Shown piece by piece: positions 8,226 through 17,460 of a stretch of 62,009 bases of DNA; the stretch's first letter is position 1, and each line of letters opens with the position of its first letter. The stretch comes from DASPUH01 sp964518505 (GTDB lineage: Bacteria > Chloroflexota > Limnocylindria > Limnocylindrales > CSP1-4), in the NCBI GenBank assembly GCA_964518505.1, contig CAZFGT010000009.1, forward strand, positions 1 to 62,009, written 5' to 3'. A model generated the notes under the pieces. The model was not told the origin of the DNA, did no database searches, and saw only the letters and a list, made by a program, of their open reading frames with translations. Made by a program: the position numbers and the translations under genes.

Positions 8226-9284
8226 ATGCCTGACCCTATCCTCGAGCAGTACAAGGAAGAACTGCGGGCGGGCCACGTGGCCGCCATGAAGGGCCAGCTC
8301 GAAGCCGCGCTGGGCCACTATCAGCGCGCCGCCGAACTGGCCGAGGGCCGGGCCATGCCCCAGACCAGCATGGGCCAGGTCCTGCTGCGCATGGGGCGCG
8401 TCGACGAGGCCCTGGCCGCCTTCTCCAAGGCGCTCGGCCGAGCCCCGCACGACGAGGCCGCCATCACCGGTCGGATCGAGGCCCTCATCGCCGCCGGCCG
8501 CGGTCTCGAGGCGGCCGAGATGCTGGAGCGCCTGGCCGAGGTGCAGGCCGCCAGCGATCGCGAACCGGAGGCCCTGGCCTCGCTCGAGCGGGCCCTCAGC
8601 CTGACCGTCACCCGCCGCCGCGAGAAGCGCGCGGCCGAGCTGGCGACGCGCCTCGGGGTGGCCCGCGTAGCGGCGCCCGCCGAGACCTCCACGACGGTCA
8701 CGCCGGCCGCCGAAGAGCCGCCGGCCGACGCCGCCGACCCGGGCCCCGCGGCTGCCCCAGAGCCGATGCCGTTCGACGAATCCCAGGTGGCGGCCATCCG
8801 CGCCACGCCCGCACCGAAGCCGGGCGGCCCGCCGGACCTCCTGACCGCGCCGGATCCGGAGGCGTTCTTCGACGAGGCGGAGCAGGCGCGCGAGGCGGGC
8901 CAGACGCGCGAGGCCCTGGCCCTGTACGTGCTGGCCAGCGACGCCTACGCCCGTGCCGGCGCCCGGGAAGCAGCCCTCGAGGTGTGCCAGCGGGCCCTGG
9001 CCATCAGCCCGGAGGCGCCGTCGGTCCACCTTGCGCTGGTGCGGCTGTACCTGGGGCGCGGCTGGCGCGAGCGGGCCATCGAGAAGCTGACGCTCCTGGA
9101 CCGCCTCCTGGCCCTGGGTCCGGCCAGCGGGGCGCGGCGCCAGATCGCCACCCTCGCCGCGGCACACGCCAACGGTGACCCGCGGCTGCTGGCCCTGGCC
9201 AGCTCGGTCGCCATCGCCGCGCCCGTCGCCACCGCGGGCGATGCCCCCTCGGCTAACGGGGAGGCCGCAGCGGCCGCCTCCTGA
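8226..9284 (+). CDS. TPR-repeat protein of unknown function
   Basis: The 352-residue soluble protein has no signal peptide or membrane segment. Helical TPR-like repeats fill about 10-150 (for example AALGHYQRAAELAEGRAM and ALAAFSKALGRAPHD). An Ala/Pro/Glu-rich linker spans about 155-215, and a second TPR block spans about 220-330 (ALALYVLASDAYARAGARE). TPRs mediate protein contacts, so it is probably a scaffold. It precedes cdaA by 42 nt, but cdaA seems to have its own promoter. ATG 8226 fits the Shine-Dalgarno; the frame extends upstream into low-quality sequence. Confidence 0.8.
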   Translation: MPDPILEQYKEELRAGHVAAMKGQLEAALGHYQRAAELAEGRAMPQTSMGQVLLRMGRVDEALAAFSKALGRAPHDEAAITGRIEALIAAGRGLEAAEMLERLAEVQAASDREPEALASLERALSLTVTRRREKRAAELATRLGVARVAAPAETSTTVTPAAEEPPADAADPGPAAAPEPMPFDESQVAAIRATPAPKPGGPPDLLTAPDPEAFFDEAEQAREAGQTREALALYVLASDAYARAGAREAALEVCQRALAISPEAPSVHLALVRLYLGRGWRERAIEKLTLLDRLLALGPASGARRQIATLAAAHANGDPRLLALASSVAIAAPVATAGDAPSANGEAAAAAS

Positions 9285-9311
9285 CCAGCCGGTCGGCGGG
9301 AAGGCCACTGC

Positions 9312-9317
9312 TACAAT
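9312..9317 (+). promoter_or_regulatory. -10 element for cdaA, near-leaderless
   Basis: TACAAT lies 9 nt before the cdaA ATG and there is no Shine-Dalgarno between. A transcript would start 2-3 nt before, or at, the start codon. The -35 region is weak. Confidence 0.45.
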
Positions 9318-9326
9318 CGACCCACG

Positions 9327-10271
9327 ATGATCGAACAGCTCCGCGGGCTGTTGTCCAGCCTCGAGATCCAGCCGATCACGATCGTCGACGTCGGCCTCAC
9401 GGCGCTGCTCATCTACGGCGCCTTCAGCCTCATCCGGGGCACCCGTGCGGTGCGTCTGGTGATCGGCGTCATGGTCCTGTATGGCGTGTACGTGGCCGCC
9501 CAGTTCTTCGGGCTGCAGCTCCTCTCCCAGGTGCTCCAGGCGGGCGCCTTCGTCGGCCTGGTCGGGGTCGTCGTCGTCTTCCAGCCCGAGCTGCGCCGGG
9601 CCCTCGAGCGGATCGGGCGCGTCGGCTCCCTTGGCTGGCTCTTCAGCCCCACGCCCGGCGGGGCCATCGAGCGGGTGGCCGCCGACCTGGCCCGCGCCGC
9701 TGCGGCCCTGGCCGCCCAGCGCCACGGGGCGCTCATCATCATCGAGCGCGAGACGGGCCTGGGCGACACGGCCGAGTCGGGCGTCATGCTCCACGCGGAC
9801 CTCTCGCCGGAACTCCTCACCACGCTCTTCATGCCCCGCAGCGCCCTCCACGACGGGGCCGTCATCGTGCGCGGCGACCGCATCGTGGCCGCTGGCGTGA
9901 TCCTGGATCTGGCCGAGCTGGCCCCCCACTCGGAGCGCCTTGGGACACGCCACCGGGCAGCCGCCAGCATCACCGAACAGACCGACGCCCTGGCCATCGT
10001 GGTCAGCGAGGAGACCGGCGCCATCGCCCTCGCCGAACGCGGTCGCTTCACGCGCCAGCTGGACGAGGAGCGCCTGCGCGTGGCGCTCGCCGCGCTCCTT
10101 CGGCCGGGGGGCGCGCGGGCGCGCGACGCGCTGAACCTGCCCGCCTCGCGCCGCAGCGTCCATCCCGTGCGGCCCCACCTCCGCCGCCGGGCCACCCCGC
10201 GGCCCGCCGCGGCCCCCGCCACGCCGGCCACGCCGGTCGCCCCCGCCGCGTCGGGCGCCGAGCGACGGTAG
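9327..10271 (+). CDS. cdaA: Membrane-bound diadenylate cyclase (c-di-AMP synthase)
   Basis: It condenses two ATP to c-di-AMP, a second messenger for potassium/osmotic and wall homeostasis. The 314-residue protein has three N-terminal membrane helices (about 18-95) and a DAC domain (about 115-260) with the catalytic DGA at 176-178 and RHR at 208-210 (GTRHRAAASITEQTDA). A C-terminal Ala/Pro/Arg-rich tail of about 45 residues is unusual. The stop abuts the cdaR GTG. The cdaA-cdaR-glmM order is the one known from Firmicutes, where CdaR and GlmM bind and modulate CdaA. Confidence 0.94.
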   Translation: MIEQLRGLLSSLEIQPITIVDVGLTALLIYGAFSLIRGTRAVRLVIGVMVLYGVYVAAQFFGLQLLSQVLQAGAFVGLVGVVVVFQPELRRALERIGRVGSLGWLFSPTPGGAIERVAADLARAAAALAAQRHGALIIIERETGLGDTAESGVMLHADLSPELLTTLFMPRSALHDGAVIVRGDRIVAAGVILDLAELAPHSERLGTRHRAAASITEQTDALAIVVSEETGAIALAERGRFTRQLDEERLRVALAALLRPGGARARDALNLPASRRSVHPVRPHLRRRATPRPAAAPATPATPVAPAASGAERR

Positions 10272-11501
10272 GTGTCGCGCGCCGTCGCCTTCCTCGTCCG
10301 TAACTGGCCCCTGAAGCTCGGGGCGGTCGGCCTGGCGACCGTGCTGTACGCCGGCCTGGTGGTCTCGCAGAACGCCCAGACGTGGTCCGGCCAGGTGCCC
10401 ATCCAGCCGCTCGGCCAGCCCAGTGGGGTCTTCCTGCTCGATAACCCCGGCGCCGTCACGTTCATCCGCCTCTACGCGCCGCCCGACCTGGCCAGCCAGC
10501 TGAGCAACCAGGACTTCAGCGCGACCATCGACCTGTCGGGCATCCAGGCGTCGGCCAACAGCGCGCCGACGACCGTGCCGGTGCAGCTGACGGCCCTGGA
10601 CGACCGCATCCAGATCCTGGACTTCCGGCCACGCCAGGTGCCGGTGCGCCTGGATCCCATCGTCAGCAAGGACGTGCCCGTCACGGTCGACCACGGCGTG
10701 ATCCCGGCAGGCCTCCAGCTGGGCGACCAGCTCATCACCCCGGCGACGGTCACCGTCCGCGGCGGCAGCACGCTCGTGGCGCAGGTCACCCACGCCGTCG
10801 CGTCGGTCATCGTGGACCCCAACGGCATCAACGTCGATTCCGACGTCGACATCAAGCCGGAGGACGATCGGGGCGATGCCATCGAGCCGGTGAACGTGAC
10901 GCCGGACCACGTCCATGTCCACATCGATGTGACCCCCGCGGCCTCGAGCCGTAGCGTGCCGGTGACGCCGGTCCTGAGTGGCACACCACCCGCCGGCTAC
11001 CAGGTCGCCAGCGTGCAGGTCGCACCCGCCGTGGTGACGGTGACCGGCGACCCGACCGCGCTGGCCGCTCTGACGGCCATCCCCACCGCGCCCATCGATG
11101 TCTCGAAAGCGACCAGCCAGCTCACCACGAACGTCGCCTTCGCCGCTCCCAAGGGCGTCACGGTCGTCGGCGCGGCCCAGGCCCAGGTCACCATCAGCAT
11201 CGCGCCGCAGCGGGGCAGCCAGACGTTCACCGTCGGGGTGACGGTCGTTGGCGCTCATCCCGACCGCAGCTACCAGCTGGCCTCCACGGCGGTCCTGGTG
11301 ACGCTGGGCGGCAACCTGCCCACGCTGGCCGCCATCGACGGAGCCAGCCTGCGCGCCACGCTCGATGTGACGAACCTGGGGCCCGGGACCCAGGACGTGA
11401 CGGTCGTCTTCACGCTGCCACCGGACACGACGCTCCTCGGCATCGCGCCGGCGTCGGTGGCCGTGACGATCACGGTCATCCCCACGCCCAGCCCCACTTG
11501 A
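10272..11501 (+). CDS. cdaR: CdaA regulatory protein with YbbR repeats
   Basis: The 409-residue protein has one N-terminal membrane helix (about 10-28, KLGAVGLATVLYAGLVV). Four extracytoplasmic YbbR-type repeats follow, recognisable by recurring VPV.V and V.V.G units (for example VPVTVDHGVIPAGLQL and VPVTPVLSGTPPAGY). In Firmicutes such proteins bind CdaA in the membrane and tune c-di-AMP synthesis. The GTG start immediately follows the cdaA stop, and glmM follows after 3 nt. Confidence 0.88.
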   Translation: MSRAVAFLVRNWPLKLGAVGLATVLYAGLVVSQNAQTWSGQVPIQPLGQPSGVFLLDNPGAVTFIRLYAPPDLASQLSNQDFSATIDLSGIQASANSAPTTVPVQLTALDDRIQILDFRPRQVPVRLDPIVSKDVPVTVDHGVIPAGLQLGDQLITPATVTVRGGSTLVAQVTHAVASVIVDPNGINVDSDVDIKPEDDRGDAIEPVNVTPDHVHVHIDVTPAASSRSVPVTPVLSGTPPAGYQVASVQVAPAVVTVTGDPTALAALTAIPTAPIDVSKATSQLTTNVAFAAPKGVTVVGAAQAQVTISIAPQRGSQTFTVGVTVVGAHPDRSYQLASTAVLVTLGGNLPTLAAIDGASLRATLDVTNLGPGTQDVTVVFTLPPDTTLLGIAPASVAVTITVIPTPSPT

Positions 11502-11504
11502 TCG

Positions 11505-12836
11505 ATGACTCGCCTCTTCGGCACCGACGGCATCCGCGGGGTCGCCAACGTCGACCTGCGCCCCACCCTCGCGTTCGCCCTGGGCCGCGCGACGGTGCGC
11601 CGCCTGGTGCCTCCGGGCGGGGCGATCGTGGTGGGCCAGGACACGCGCCGGTCCGGCGACATGCTGGCGGCCGCCCTCGTGGCCGGCGCGACGTCGATGG
11701 GCGCGGACGTCCACCGGGCCGGGGTCCTGCCCACGCCCGCCCTCGCCTTCCTCGCCGGCTCAGGCAGGTTTGCGGCGGGCGTGATGGTGTCCGCGTCGCA
11801 CAACCCGGCGCAGGACAACGGCCTCAAGGTGCTCGACCAGCGCGGCCTCAAGTTGGATGACGCCGTCGAGGACGAGCTGGAAGCGCTGGTGTGGCGCTCG
11901 GATGAGCTGACCGGGCCCCTCAACGAGGGCCTGGGCCGCGAGATCGTGGCCCACGACCTGCTCGACGCCTATCGGGCCCACCGGCTCAGCCTGGCCCGGC
12001 CCATCGGCTCGCGCCTGCGCGTGGTCCTTGACTGCGCCAACGGTTCCGCCAGCGCGGTCGCCCCGGAGATCCTGGCCGCCTCGGGCGCGACCGTTGAGAC
12101 GATGTTCGACAGCCCCGACGGGGTCAACATCAACGCCGGCTGCGGGGCCACCGACCCCGTCGCCCTGGCGGCACGCGTGCGCGCCAGCGGCGCCGACGTG
12201 GGCTTCGCCCTGGACGGTGACGCGGACCGCTGCGTGGCGGTCGACGAGCGGGGCGAGGTCGTGGATGGCGACCGCCTGATCGGCCTGCTGGCCCTGGATC
12301 GCCTCGGGCGCGGCGAACTGGCGGCGAGCACGGTCGTGGTGAGCGTGCTTTCGAACGGGGGACTCGCCGATGCCGTGACGACCGCCGGCGGCCGCGTCGT
12401 GCGCACGCCGGTCGGCGACAAGTACATCCTGGAGGCGATGCTCGTGTCCGGCGCGGGCCTGGGCGGCGAGAAGAGCGGCCACGTCATCATCGCCGAGCAC
12501 ACCTCGTCGGGAGACGGCATCGTCACCGCCCTCGAGACGCTGGCCATCCTGGCCCGGCGCGGCGCCCGCCTCTCCGAGCTGGCCGACCAGGTCAGCCTCT
12601 ACCCCCAGGAGCAGCGGACCGTGCACGTTCGTCACAAGGAGCAATGGGAAGCCGATGCGCGCCTGTCTGACGCCGTGCGCGCGGCCGAGGCGGAACTGGC
12701 TGGCCGCGGCCGCGTCCTCGTACGGCCGTCGGGCACCGAGGCTGCCCTGCGGGTGATGATCGAGGGCCGCGACGCGGCCCGCATCGCCGAGCTTGCTGAC
12801 GCGTTGGCAGCCCTCGCCGTCGACCGCCTAAACTGA
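11505..12836 (+). CDS. glmM: Phosphoglucosamine mutase
   Basis: It converts glucosamine-6-phosphate to glucosamine-1-phosphate for UDP-GlcNAc and peptidoglycan. The 443-residue protein begins TRLFGTDGIRGVAN. It has the phosphoserine loop VMVSASHNPAQDNG with S98 as the phosphorylated residue, the magnesium loop DGDADRC and a C-terminal phosphate-binding loop VRPSGTEAALRVM. In Firmicutes GlmM directly inhibits CdaA, so its place after cdaR suggests the same control. Translation starts 3 nt after cdaR. Confidence 0.96.
   Translation: MTRLFGTDGIRGVANVDLRPTLAFALGRATVRRLVPPGGAIVVGQDTRRSGDMLAAALVAGATSMGADVHRAGVLPTPALAFLAGSGRFAAGVMVSASHNPAQDNGLKVLDQRGLKLDDAVEDELEALVWRSDELTGPLNEGLGREIVAHDLLDAYRAHRLSLARPIGSRLRVVLDCANGSASAVAPEILAASGATVETMFDSPDGVNINAGCGATDPVALAARVRASGADVGFALDGDADRCVAVDERGEVVDGDRLIGLLALDRLGRGELAASTVVVSVLSNGGLADAVTTAGGRVVRTPVGDKYILEAMLVSGAGLGGEKSGHVIIAEHTSSGDGIVTALETLAILARRGARLSELADQVSLYPQEQRTVHVRHKEQWEADARLSDAVRAAEAELAGRGRVLVRPSGTEAALRVMIEGRDAARIAELADALAALAVDRLN
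12804..12834 (+). promoter_or_regulatory. Possible promoter for glmS inside the end of glmM
   Basis: TTGGCA (12804-12809) and TAAACT (12829-12834) are 19 nt apart. Transcription from about 12841 would give a 30-nt leader with AAGGAG before the glmS ATG. That leader is far too short for a glmS ribozyme. Confidence 0.4.
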
Positions 12837-12870
12837 CCCGACCCCAGCGTTCGAAGGAGCACCCCGCCGG

Positions 12871-14697
12871 ATGTGCGGCATCGTCGGCTACATCGGCCCC
12901 CGTGAGGCGGCCCCCATCCTGCTCGAAGGCCTCGCCCGTCTCGAGTACCGCGGCTACGACTCGGCGGGCATCGCCCTCGTGACCGCTGACGGCGAGCTCT
13001 TCGTGGAGAAGCGAGCCGGCAAGCTGGCCGTGCTGCGCACCGCGCTGGCCGATCAGACCCCGTCCGCCGCCATCGGCCTGGCCCACACCCGGTGGGCTAC
13101 CCACGGCCGACCGAACGACCTCAACGCCCATCCCCATGTGGACTGCACGGGCGACATCACGGTCATCCACAACGGCATCATCGAGAACTTCCGGGCCCTC
13201 CGCGACGGCCTCGCGGCGCGCGGCCACACGCTGCGCTCGGAGACCGACACGGAGGCCCTGGCGCACCTCGTGGAGGAGGCCTACCGGGGCGACCTCGCCG
13301 CGGCCGTGCGGGAGGCGCTGGCCCAGGCGCAGGGCGCGTACGCAGTCGCCGTGATGCACCGTGGCGAACCTTCCCGCCTCGTGGGCGCCCGCATGAACGT
13401 CCCGCTCATCGTGGGGCTGGGCGACGGCGAGGCCTTCCTGGCGTCCGATGTGGCGGCCGTCCTGGCCCACACGCGGCGCGTCATCTTCCTGGAGGAGGGT
13501 GACGTGGCCGATCTCACCGCCGACGGCGTCGTCATCACCGCCATCGACGGGACGCCGCGGGAGCGGGCGGTCCACACCATCGACTGGGACATCGAGGCCG
13601 CCGAGAAGGGCGGCTACCCGCACTTCATGCTCAAGGAGATGCACGAGCAGCCACAGGCCATCCGGTCGGCCATCGCCGGCCGCCTCCAGGACGACGCCAT
13701 CGTGCTCGACGAGCTGATCCCGCTGGCCGACCGGCTGCGGGAGATCGAGCGCGTCGAACTCGTCGCCTGCGGCAGCGCGCACTACGCGGCGAGCGTCGGC
13801 GCGTACCTGCTCCAGGCCTGGACCGGCCTGCCCGCCCGCAGCACGGTCGGCTCCGAGTTCCGCTACAGCCCCCCGCCGCTCGACGGCAAGACGCTCGTCA
13901 TCGCCGTGACCCAGTCGGGCGAGACGGCCGATACCATCGCCCCCGTGCGCTATGCCCGCGAGCGCGGCGCCCCGGTCGTCGCCATCACCAACACCATCGG
14001 GTCGGCCATCACGCGCGAGGCCGATGCGGTGCTCTTCCTGCAGGCCGGGCCGGAGATCGCGGTCGTGGCCACCAAGACGTTCGTGACCCAGGTCACGACC
14101 CTCGTCCTGCTGGCGGCCGCCCTGGCCAAGGCCCGGGGACGCCTGGAGGCCACCGCTGAGCGCGAGCTGGTGGAGGCGCTGCGCGAGCTGCCCGACAAGG
14201 CCCGCCGGGCGCTCGACCTGGCCGCGCCGGCGCGGGCCATGGCGCGCCGCTACGTCAACTCGCGCGGCTTCATGTTCGTCGGGCGCGGGGTCGGCTTCCC
14301 GGTGGCCCTGGAGGGCGCCCTCAAGCTCAAGGAGGTCAGCTACGTGCACGCCGAGGGCTACGCCGCCGGCGAGCTCAAGCACGGGCCCATCTCGCTGCTC
14401 GACATCGAGGTGCCGCTGGTGGCGGTGGCCACGCGGTCGGCGCTCCAGGACAAGCTGATCAGCAACGTCATGGAGGGTCGCGCCCGCGACGCCCGCGTGA
14501 TGGCCGTGGCGACCGAGGGCGACGACGCCGTGACCTCCTTCGCCGACGACATCCTGTGGGTGCCCGAGACGTTGGAGGCGCTCAGCCCGATCCTGGCCAT
14601 CATCCCGCTGCAGCTGTTTGCCTACCACACCGCGGTCGCGCGCGGCACCGACGTGGACCAGCCGCGCAACCTGGCCAAGTCGGTCACCGTCGAGTAG
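12871..14697 (+). CDS. glmS: Glutamine-fructose-6-phosphate aminotransferase (isomerizing)
   Basis: It makes glucosamine-6-phosphate from fructose-6-phosphate and glutamine, the entry step to UDP-GlcNAc. The 608-residue protein has an N-terminal class II glutaminase domain with nucleophile C2 (MCGIVGYIG) and GHTRWATHG-type loop AHTRWATHGRPND, then two SIS domains (about 285-420 and 455-590) with CGSAHYAA and TQSGETADT. It ends NLAKSVTVE, the conserved sugar-site terminus. AAGGAG lies upstream. It sits directly after glmM, so two of the GlcN steps are adjacent. Confidence 0.97.
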   Translation: MCGIVGYIGPREAAPILLEGLARLEYRGYDSAGIALVTADGELFVEKRAGKLAVLRTALADQTPSAAIGLAHTRWATHGRPNDLNAHPHVDCTGDITVIHNGIIENFRALRDGLAARGHTLRSETDTEALAHLVEEAYRGDLAAAVREALAQAQGAYAVAVMHRGEPSRLVGARMNVPLIVGLGDGEAFLASDVAAVLAHTRRVIFLEEGDVADLTADGVVITAIDGTPRERAVHTIDWDIEAAEKGGYPHFMLKEMHEQPQAIRSAIAGRLQDDAIVLDELIPLADRLREIERVELVACGSAHYAASVGAYLLQAWTGLPARSTVGSEFRYSPPPLDGKTLVIAVTQSGETADTIAPVRYARERGAPVVAITNTIGSAITREADAVLFLQAGPEIAVVATKTFVTQVTTLVLLAAALAKARGRLEATAERELVEALRELPDKARRALDLAAPARAMARRYVNSRGFMFVGRGVGFPVALEGALKLKEVSYVHAEGYAAGELKHGPISLLDIEVPLVAVATRSALQDKLISNVMEGRARDARVMAVATEGDDAVTSFADDILWVPETLEALSPILAIIPLQLFAYHTAVARGTDVDQPRNLAKSVTVE

Positions 14698-14700
14698 CCG

Positions 14701-15240
14701 ATGGCGGCCCGCCAGCCTCGCGCGGCGCCGGGCCTGTCGGCCGCCCCCGAGGGCACCACCGAGCTCGGCATCGACATCATCGAAGTCGGCCGCATCCGTG
14801 ACGCCCTGGCGCGCTTCGGGTCACGCTTCGCCGGGCGTGTGCTGACGCCGGCCGAGGCGGCCTACGTGCGCGACCGGCCGGAGACGTTCGCCGGCCGTTG
14901 GGCGGCCAAGGAGGCGGTCAGCAAGGTGCTCGGCCTGGGGGTCCGCGGCGTGGGCTGGCGGGAGATCGAGATCGTGCGGCTGCCGACCGGCCAGCCCGCC
15001 GTGCGGCTGAACGGCCGGGCGCGCCGCCGCGCCGAGCAGCTCCAGCTGGGCCGCGTCGCGGTCTCCATCAGCCACGAGCGGTCGTACGCCATCGCCATCG
15101 CCTATGGCGTGCGGCAGGCCGGCGGCGCGTACGTCTTCCCGCCCGACCTGGAGGCCCGCCTCGACGAACGCGAGCGACGCCTGACGGCCCGCATCGCGAC
15201 CCTCCGCCAGGCCGCCACGGCGGACGACGCCCGTGGCTGA
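14701..15240 (+). CDS. acpS: Holo-[acyl-carrier-protein] synthase with extensions
   Basis: It transfers 4'-phosphopantetheine from CoA to acyl carrier protein. The 179-residue protein has the metal-binding GIDIIEVGRI, the FAGRWAAKEAVSKVLG motif and VSISHERSYAIA. It is longer than the usual 120-130 because of about 22 extra N-terminal residues and a charged, probably helical C-terminal tail of about 45 (FPPDLEARLDERERRLTARI). It starts 3 nt after glmS and its last 8 nt overlap nnrD. The acpS-nnrD-alr order is common. Confidence 0.92.
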   Translation: MAARQPRAAPGLSAAPEGTTELGIDIIEVGRIRDALARFGSRFAGRVLTPAEAAYVRDRPETFAGRWAAKEAVSKVLGLGVRGVGWREIEIVRLPTGQPAVRLNGRARRRAEQLQLGRVAVSISHERSYAIAIAYGVRQAGGAYVFPPDLEARLDERERRLTARIATLRQAATADDARG

Positions 15241-16204
15241 CGAGCCGGACGTGCTGGTCCTGGACGACGCGACCATCGGCCCGTGGCTGCCGGTTAGGCC
15301 GGCGCGGGCGCATAAGGGAACGTTCGGCAAGCTGCTCATCGTGGCCGGCTCGCTGGACCACCTGGGGGCCGGGCTGCTCGCGGCCCATGCAGCTGGCCGC
15401 GGGGGCGCCGGCCTCGTGACGCTGGCCCTGCCCGGCTCCATCCAGGCCATCGCCGCGGGGCGGCGGCTGGAGGTCATGACGCTGGGCCTGCCGGAGACCG
15501 AAGTGGCCGGCGAAGTCGATGCCGAGGCCGCCCTCGAGCGGCTCCTCGACGCCGAGCATGATGCCCTCGTGGTGGGCCCTGGGCTGCGGCCCGGGCTGGC
15601 CACGGTGGACCTCGTGGTGGGCCTCCTGGCGACCGGCTCCCCGGCGGTCGTCGACGCCGAGGCGCTGAACTCGCTGGCCTCGCTCGGCGACTGGCCCGGG
15701 GCCATCGGTCGCCCCTGCGTCCTGACGCCCCACCTTGGCGAGTTCGCGCGGCTGCAGGGCGGCGCGGCCGCCGTGCCGGGCGTGGAGGGCGCCGACCTCG
15801 TGGCCGATGACGAGGCCCGTGCCCGGGTCGCGGGTGAGGCGGCCCGACGATGGGGCCAGGTCGTGGTCCTCAAGGGAGCGCGCACGGTGATCGCCTCGCC
15901 GGACGGCCGCGTCGCCCGGGCCCCGTTCGAGAACCCCGCCCTCGCCAGCGGCGGGACGGGCGATGTGCTGGCGGGACTGGTCGGGGCGTTGCTGGCCCAG
16001 GGGAACGCGCCGTTCGAGGCCGCCTGCTGCGGGGTCTACCTGCATGGCGTGGCCGGCGAAGTCATCCGCGAGCGTCTCGGCGACGCCGGCCTCCTCGCCG
16101 ACGACCTGCCCGACGAGGTCGCTCGCGCCCGCCGGCGCCTGGCGGCGATCGCCGAGCGACGGACCAGTGCGCGGCGCCTGGGCTTCAGCCCCGCCGACTC
16201 GTGA
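15233..16204 (+). CDS. nnrD: ADP-dependent NAD(P)H-hydrate dehydratase, stand-alone
   Basis: It repairs hydrated NAD(P)H using ADP. The 323-residue ribokinase-like protein has KGTFGKLLIVAGS, a PHLGEFARL segment and the nucleotide/catalytic loop GGTGDVLAGLVGALLAQG. In many bacteria this domain is fused behind an NAD(P)HX epimerase; here only the dehydratase is present. The GTG start overlaps the end of acpS by 8 nt, and the stop overlaps the alr start. Confidence 0.9.
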   Translation: MADEPDVLVLDDATIGPWLPVRPARAHKGTFGKLLIVAGSLDHLGAGLLAAHAAGRGGAGLVTLALPGSIQAIAAGRRLEVMTLGLPETEVAGEVDAEAALERLLDAEHDALVVGPGLRPGLATVDLVVGLLATGSPAVVDAEALNSLASLGDWPGAIGRPCVLTPHLGEFARLQGGAAAVPGVEGADLVADDEARARVAGEAARRWGQVVVLKGARTVIASPDGRVARAPFENPALASGGTGDVLAGLVGALLAQGNAPFEAACCGVYLHGVAGEVIRERLGDAGLLADDLPDEVARARRRLAAIAERRTSARRLGFSPADS

Positions 16205-17460
16205 CCGACACCACAATCGGGGCGTCCATCGAGGCCCGCCTGGCGGCGGCCGGGCTGCCGCCGCTGCGGCGCACCACCTGGCTGGAGATCGACGTCGACG
16301 CGCTGGCGTCGAACCTGCGCCTCGTGCGCACGCTGGCTCCACCCGGGGCGCGCCTGGGAGCGGTGTTGAAGGCGAACGCCTACGGCCACGGCCTGGAGGT
16401 GGCGGCCCGCACGTTCGCCGCCGCCGGCGCCGACCTGCTGTGCGTGGCGACCGTCGATGAGGCGCTGCACCTGCGGACGATCGGCCTGCAGCTGCCCATC
16501 CTGTGCATCTTCGAGGTGCCCCTCGACGCCGTCGGCGAGGCCAGGGCCCACGGCGTGGAGCTGGTGGCCGCGGACCCGGCCAGCCTGCCGGCCCTCCTCG
16601 CCGCGGCCGCGGCCGGTTCGGGGAAGTCCCTGCGCCTGCACCTGGAGGTGGAGACCGGCCTGGTGCGGGGCGGCTTCCAGCCACCCGTGACCGGCGAGGC
16701 GGCGGTTCGCATCATGGGCGCGCCGGGCGTCGAACTGGCCGGCCTGTGGACCCATTTCGCCAGCTCCCACGACCCGGCCTTCACGGCGCTCCAGCGTCAA
16801 CGGTTCGCCGAGGGGGTCGACTCGGTCCGGGCCCACGGGGTGGCCGTCCCACCACGTGCCTGGGCGGCCTCCGGCGGCCTCCTCGCCGACGCGGCCGGGG
16901 ACAGCCAGATGGTGCGGCCGGGGCTGGTCCTCTACGGCATGCCGCCCGACGGCTTCCCGGTGGCACCGCGGATCGCCGCGGCGGTCGCCGGCCTGCGACC
17001 CGCCATGACCCTCAAGGCGCGGCCGCTGCGCGTCGCGACGCTCGCCGTGGGCGAGCCGCTCGGCTACGGTGGGCTGTGGACGGCGGCGCGGCCATCGGTC
17101 GTGGCCACTTTGCCGGTCGGCTACGGCGACGGCTGGGCCCGCGCCTACAGTGGCCGCACCCAGGCCCTGGTCCGCGGGCGACGGGTGCCGCTCGTGGGCA
17201 GCGTGGCGATGGACGCCGTGATGGCCGACGTGACGGACGTGCCGGGAGTGACCACACAGGACGAATTCGTGCTGCTGGGCGAGCAGGGCGGGGAGCGCAT
17301 CACGGCCGCCGATCTGGCGCTCGTGCGCACCACGATCTCGTGGGAGGTCCTTGCCTCGATGTCCGCGCGAGTAGCCCGGGTGTACCATGCCTCGACGGGA
17401 CTGACCGGCCTCCGGACGCTTGCCGGGGAGCATCTGCGGCCAGAGGAGCGGCATGTCTGA
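16201..17460 (+). CDS. alr: Alanine racemase
   Basis: This PLP enzyme interconverts L- and D-alanine for peptidoglycan. The 419-residue protein has the PLP lysine K57 in AVLKANAYGHG, an N-terminal TIM barrel and a C-terminal beta domain with GYGDGWARAYSG and VGSVAMDAVMADVTD. The GTG at 16201 overlaps the nnrD stop as GTGA, and about 25 residues precede the conserved core; a longer frame upstream lies inside nnrD. The 3' end overlaps the macrodomain gene by 8 nt. Confidence 0.94.
   Translation: MTDTTIGASIEARLAAAGLPPLRRTTWLEIDVDALASNLRLVRTLAPPGARLGAVLKANAYGHGLEVAARTFAAAGADLLCVATVDEALHLRTIGLQLPILCIFEVPLDAVGEARAHGVELVAADPASLPALLAAAAAGSGKSLRLHLEVETGLVRGGFQPPVTGEAAVRIMGAPGVELAGLWTHFASSHDPAFTALQRQRFAEGVDSVRAHGVAVPPRAWAASGGLLADAAGDSQMVRPGLVLYGMPPDGFPVAPRIAAAVAGLRPAMTLKARPLRVATLAVGEPLGYGGLWTAARPSVVATLPVGYGDGWARAYSGRTQALVRGRRVPLVGSVAMDAVMADVTDVPGVTTQDEFVLLGEQGGERITAADLALVRTTISWEVLASMSARVARVYHASTGLTGLRTLAGEHLRPEERHV

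Noticed and set aside
7332..11714. Very long open frame (about 1460 codons) on the minus strand opposite rpsI, the TPR gene, cdaA and cdaR
   Set aside because: It is antisense to well-supported genes, and its protein is His/Asp/Gly/Arg-rich with no motifs. GC-rich third positions of the real genes remove stops from this frame.
12837..12870. glmS ribozyme/riboswitch
   Set aside because: Only 34 nt separate glmM and glmS, too short for the ribozyme, and no matching core is seen.
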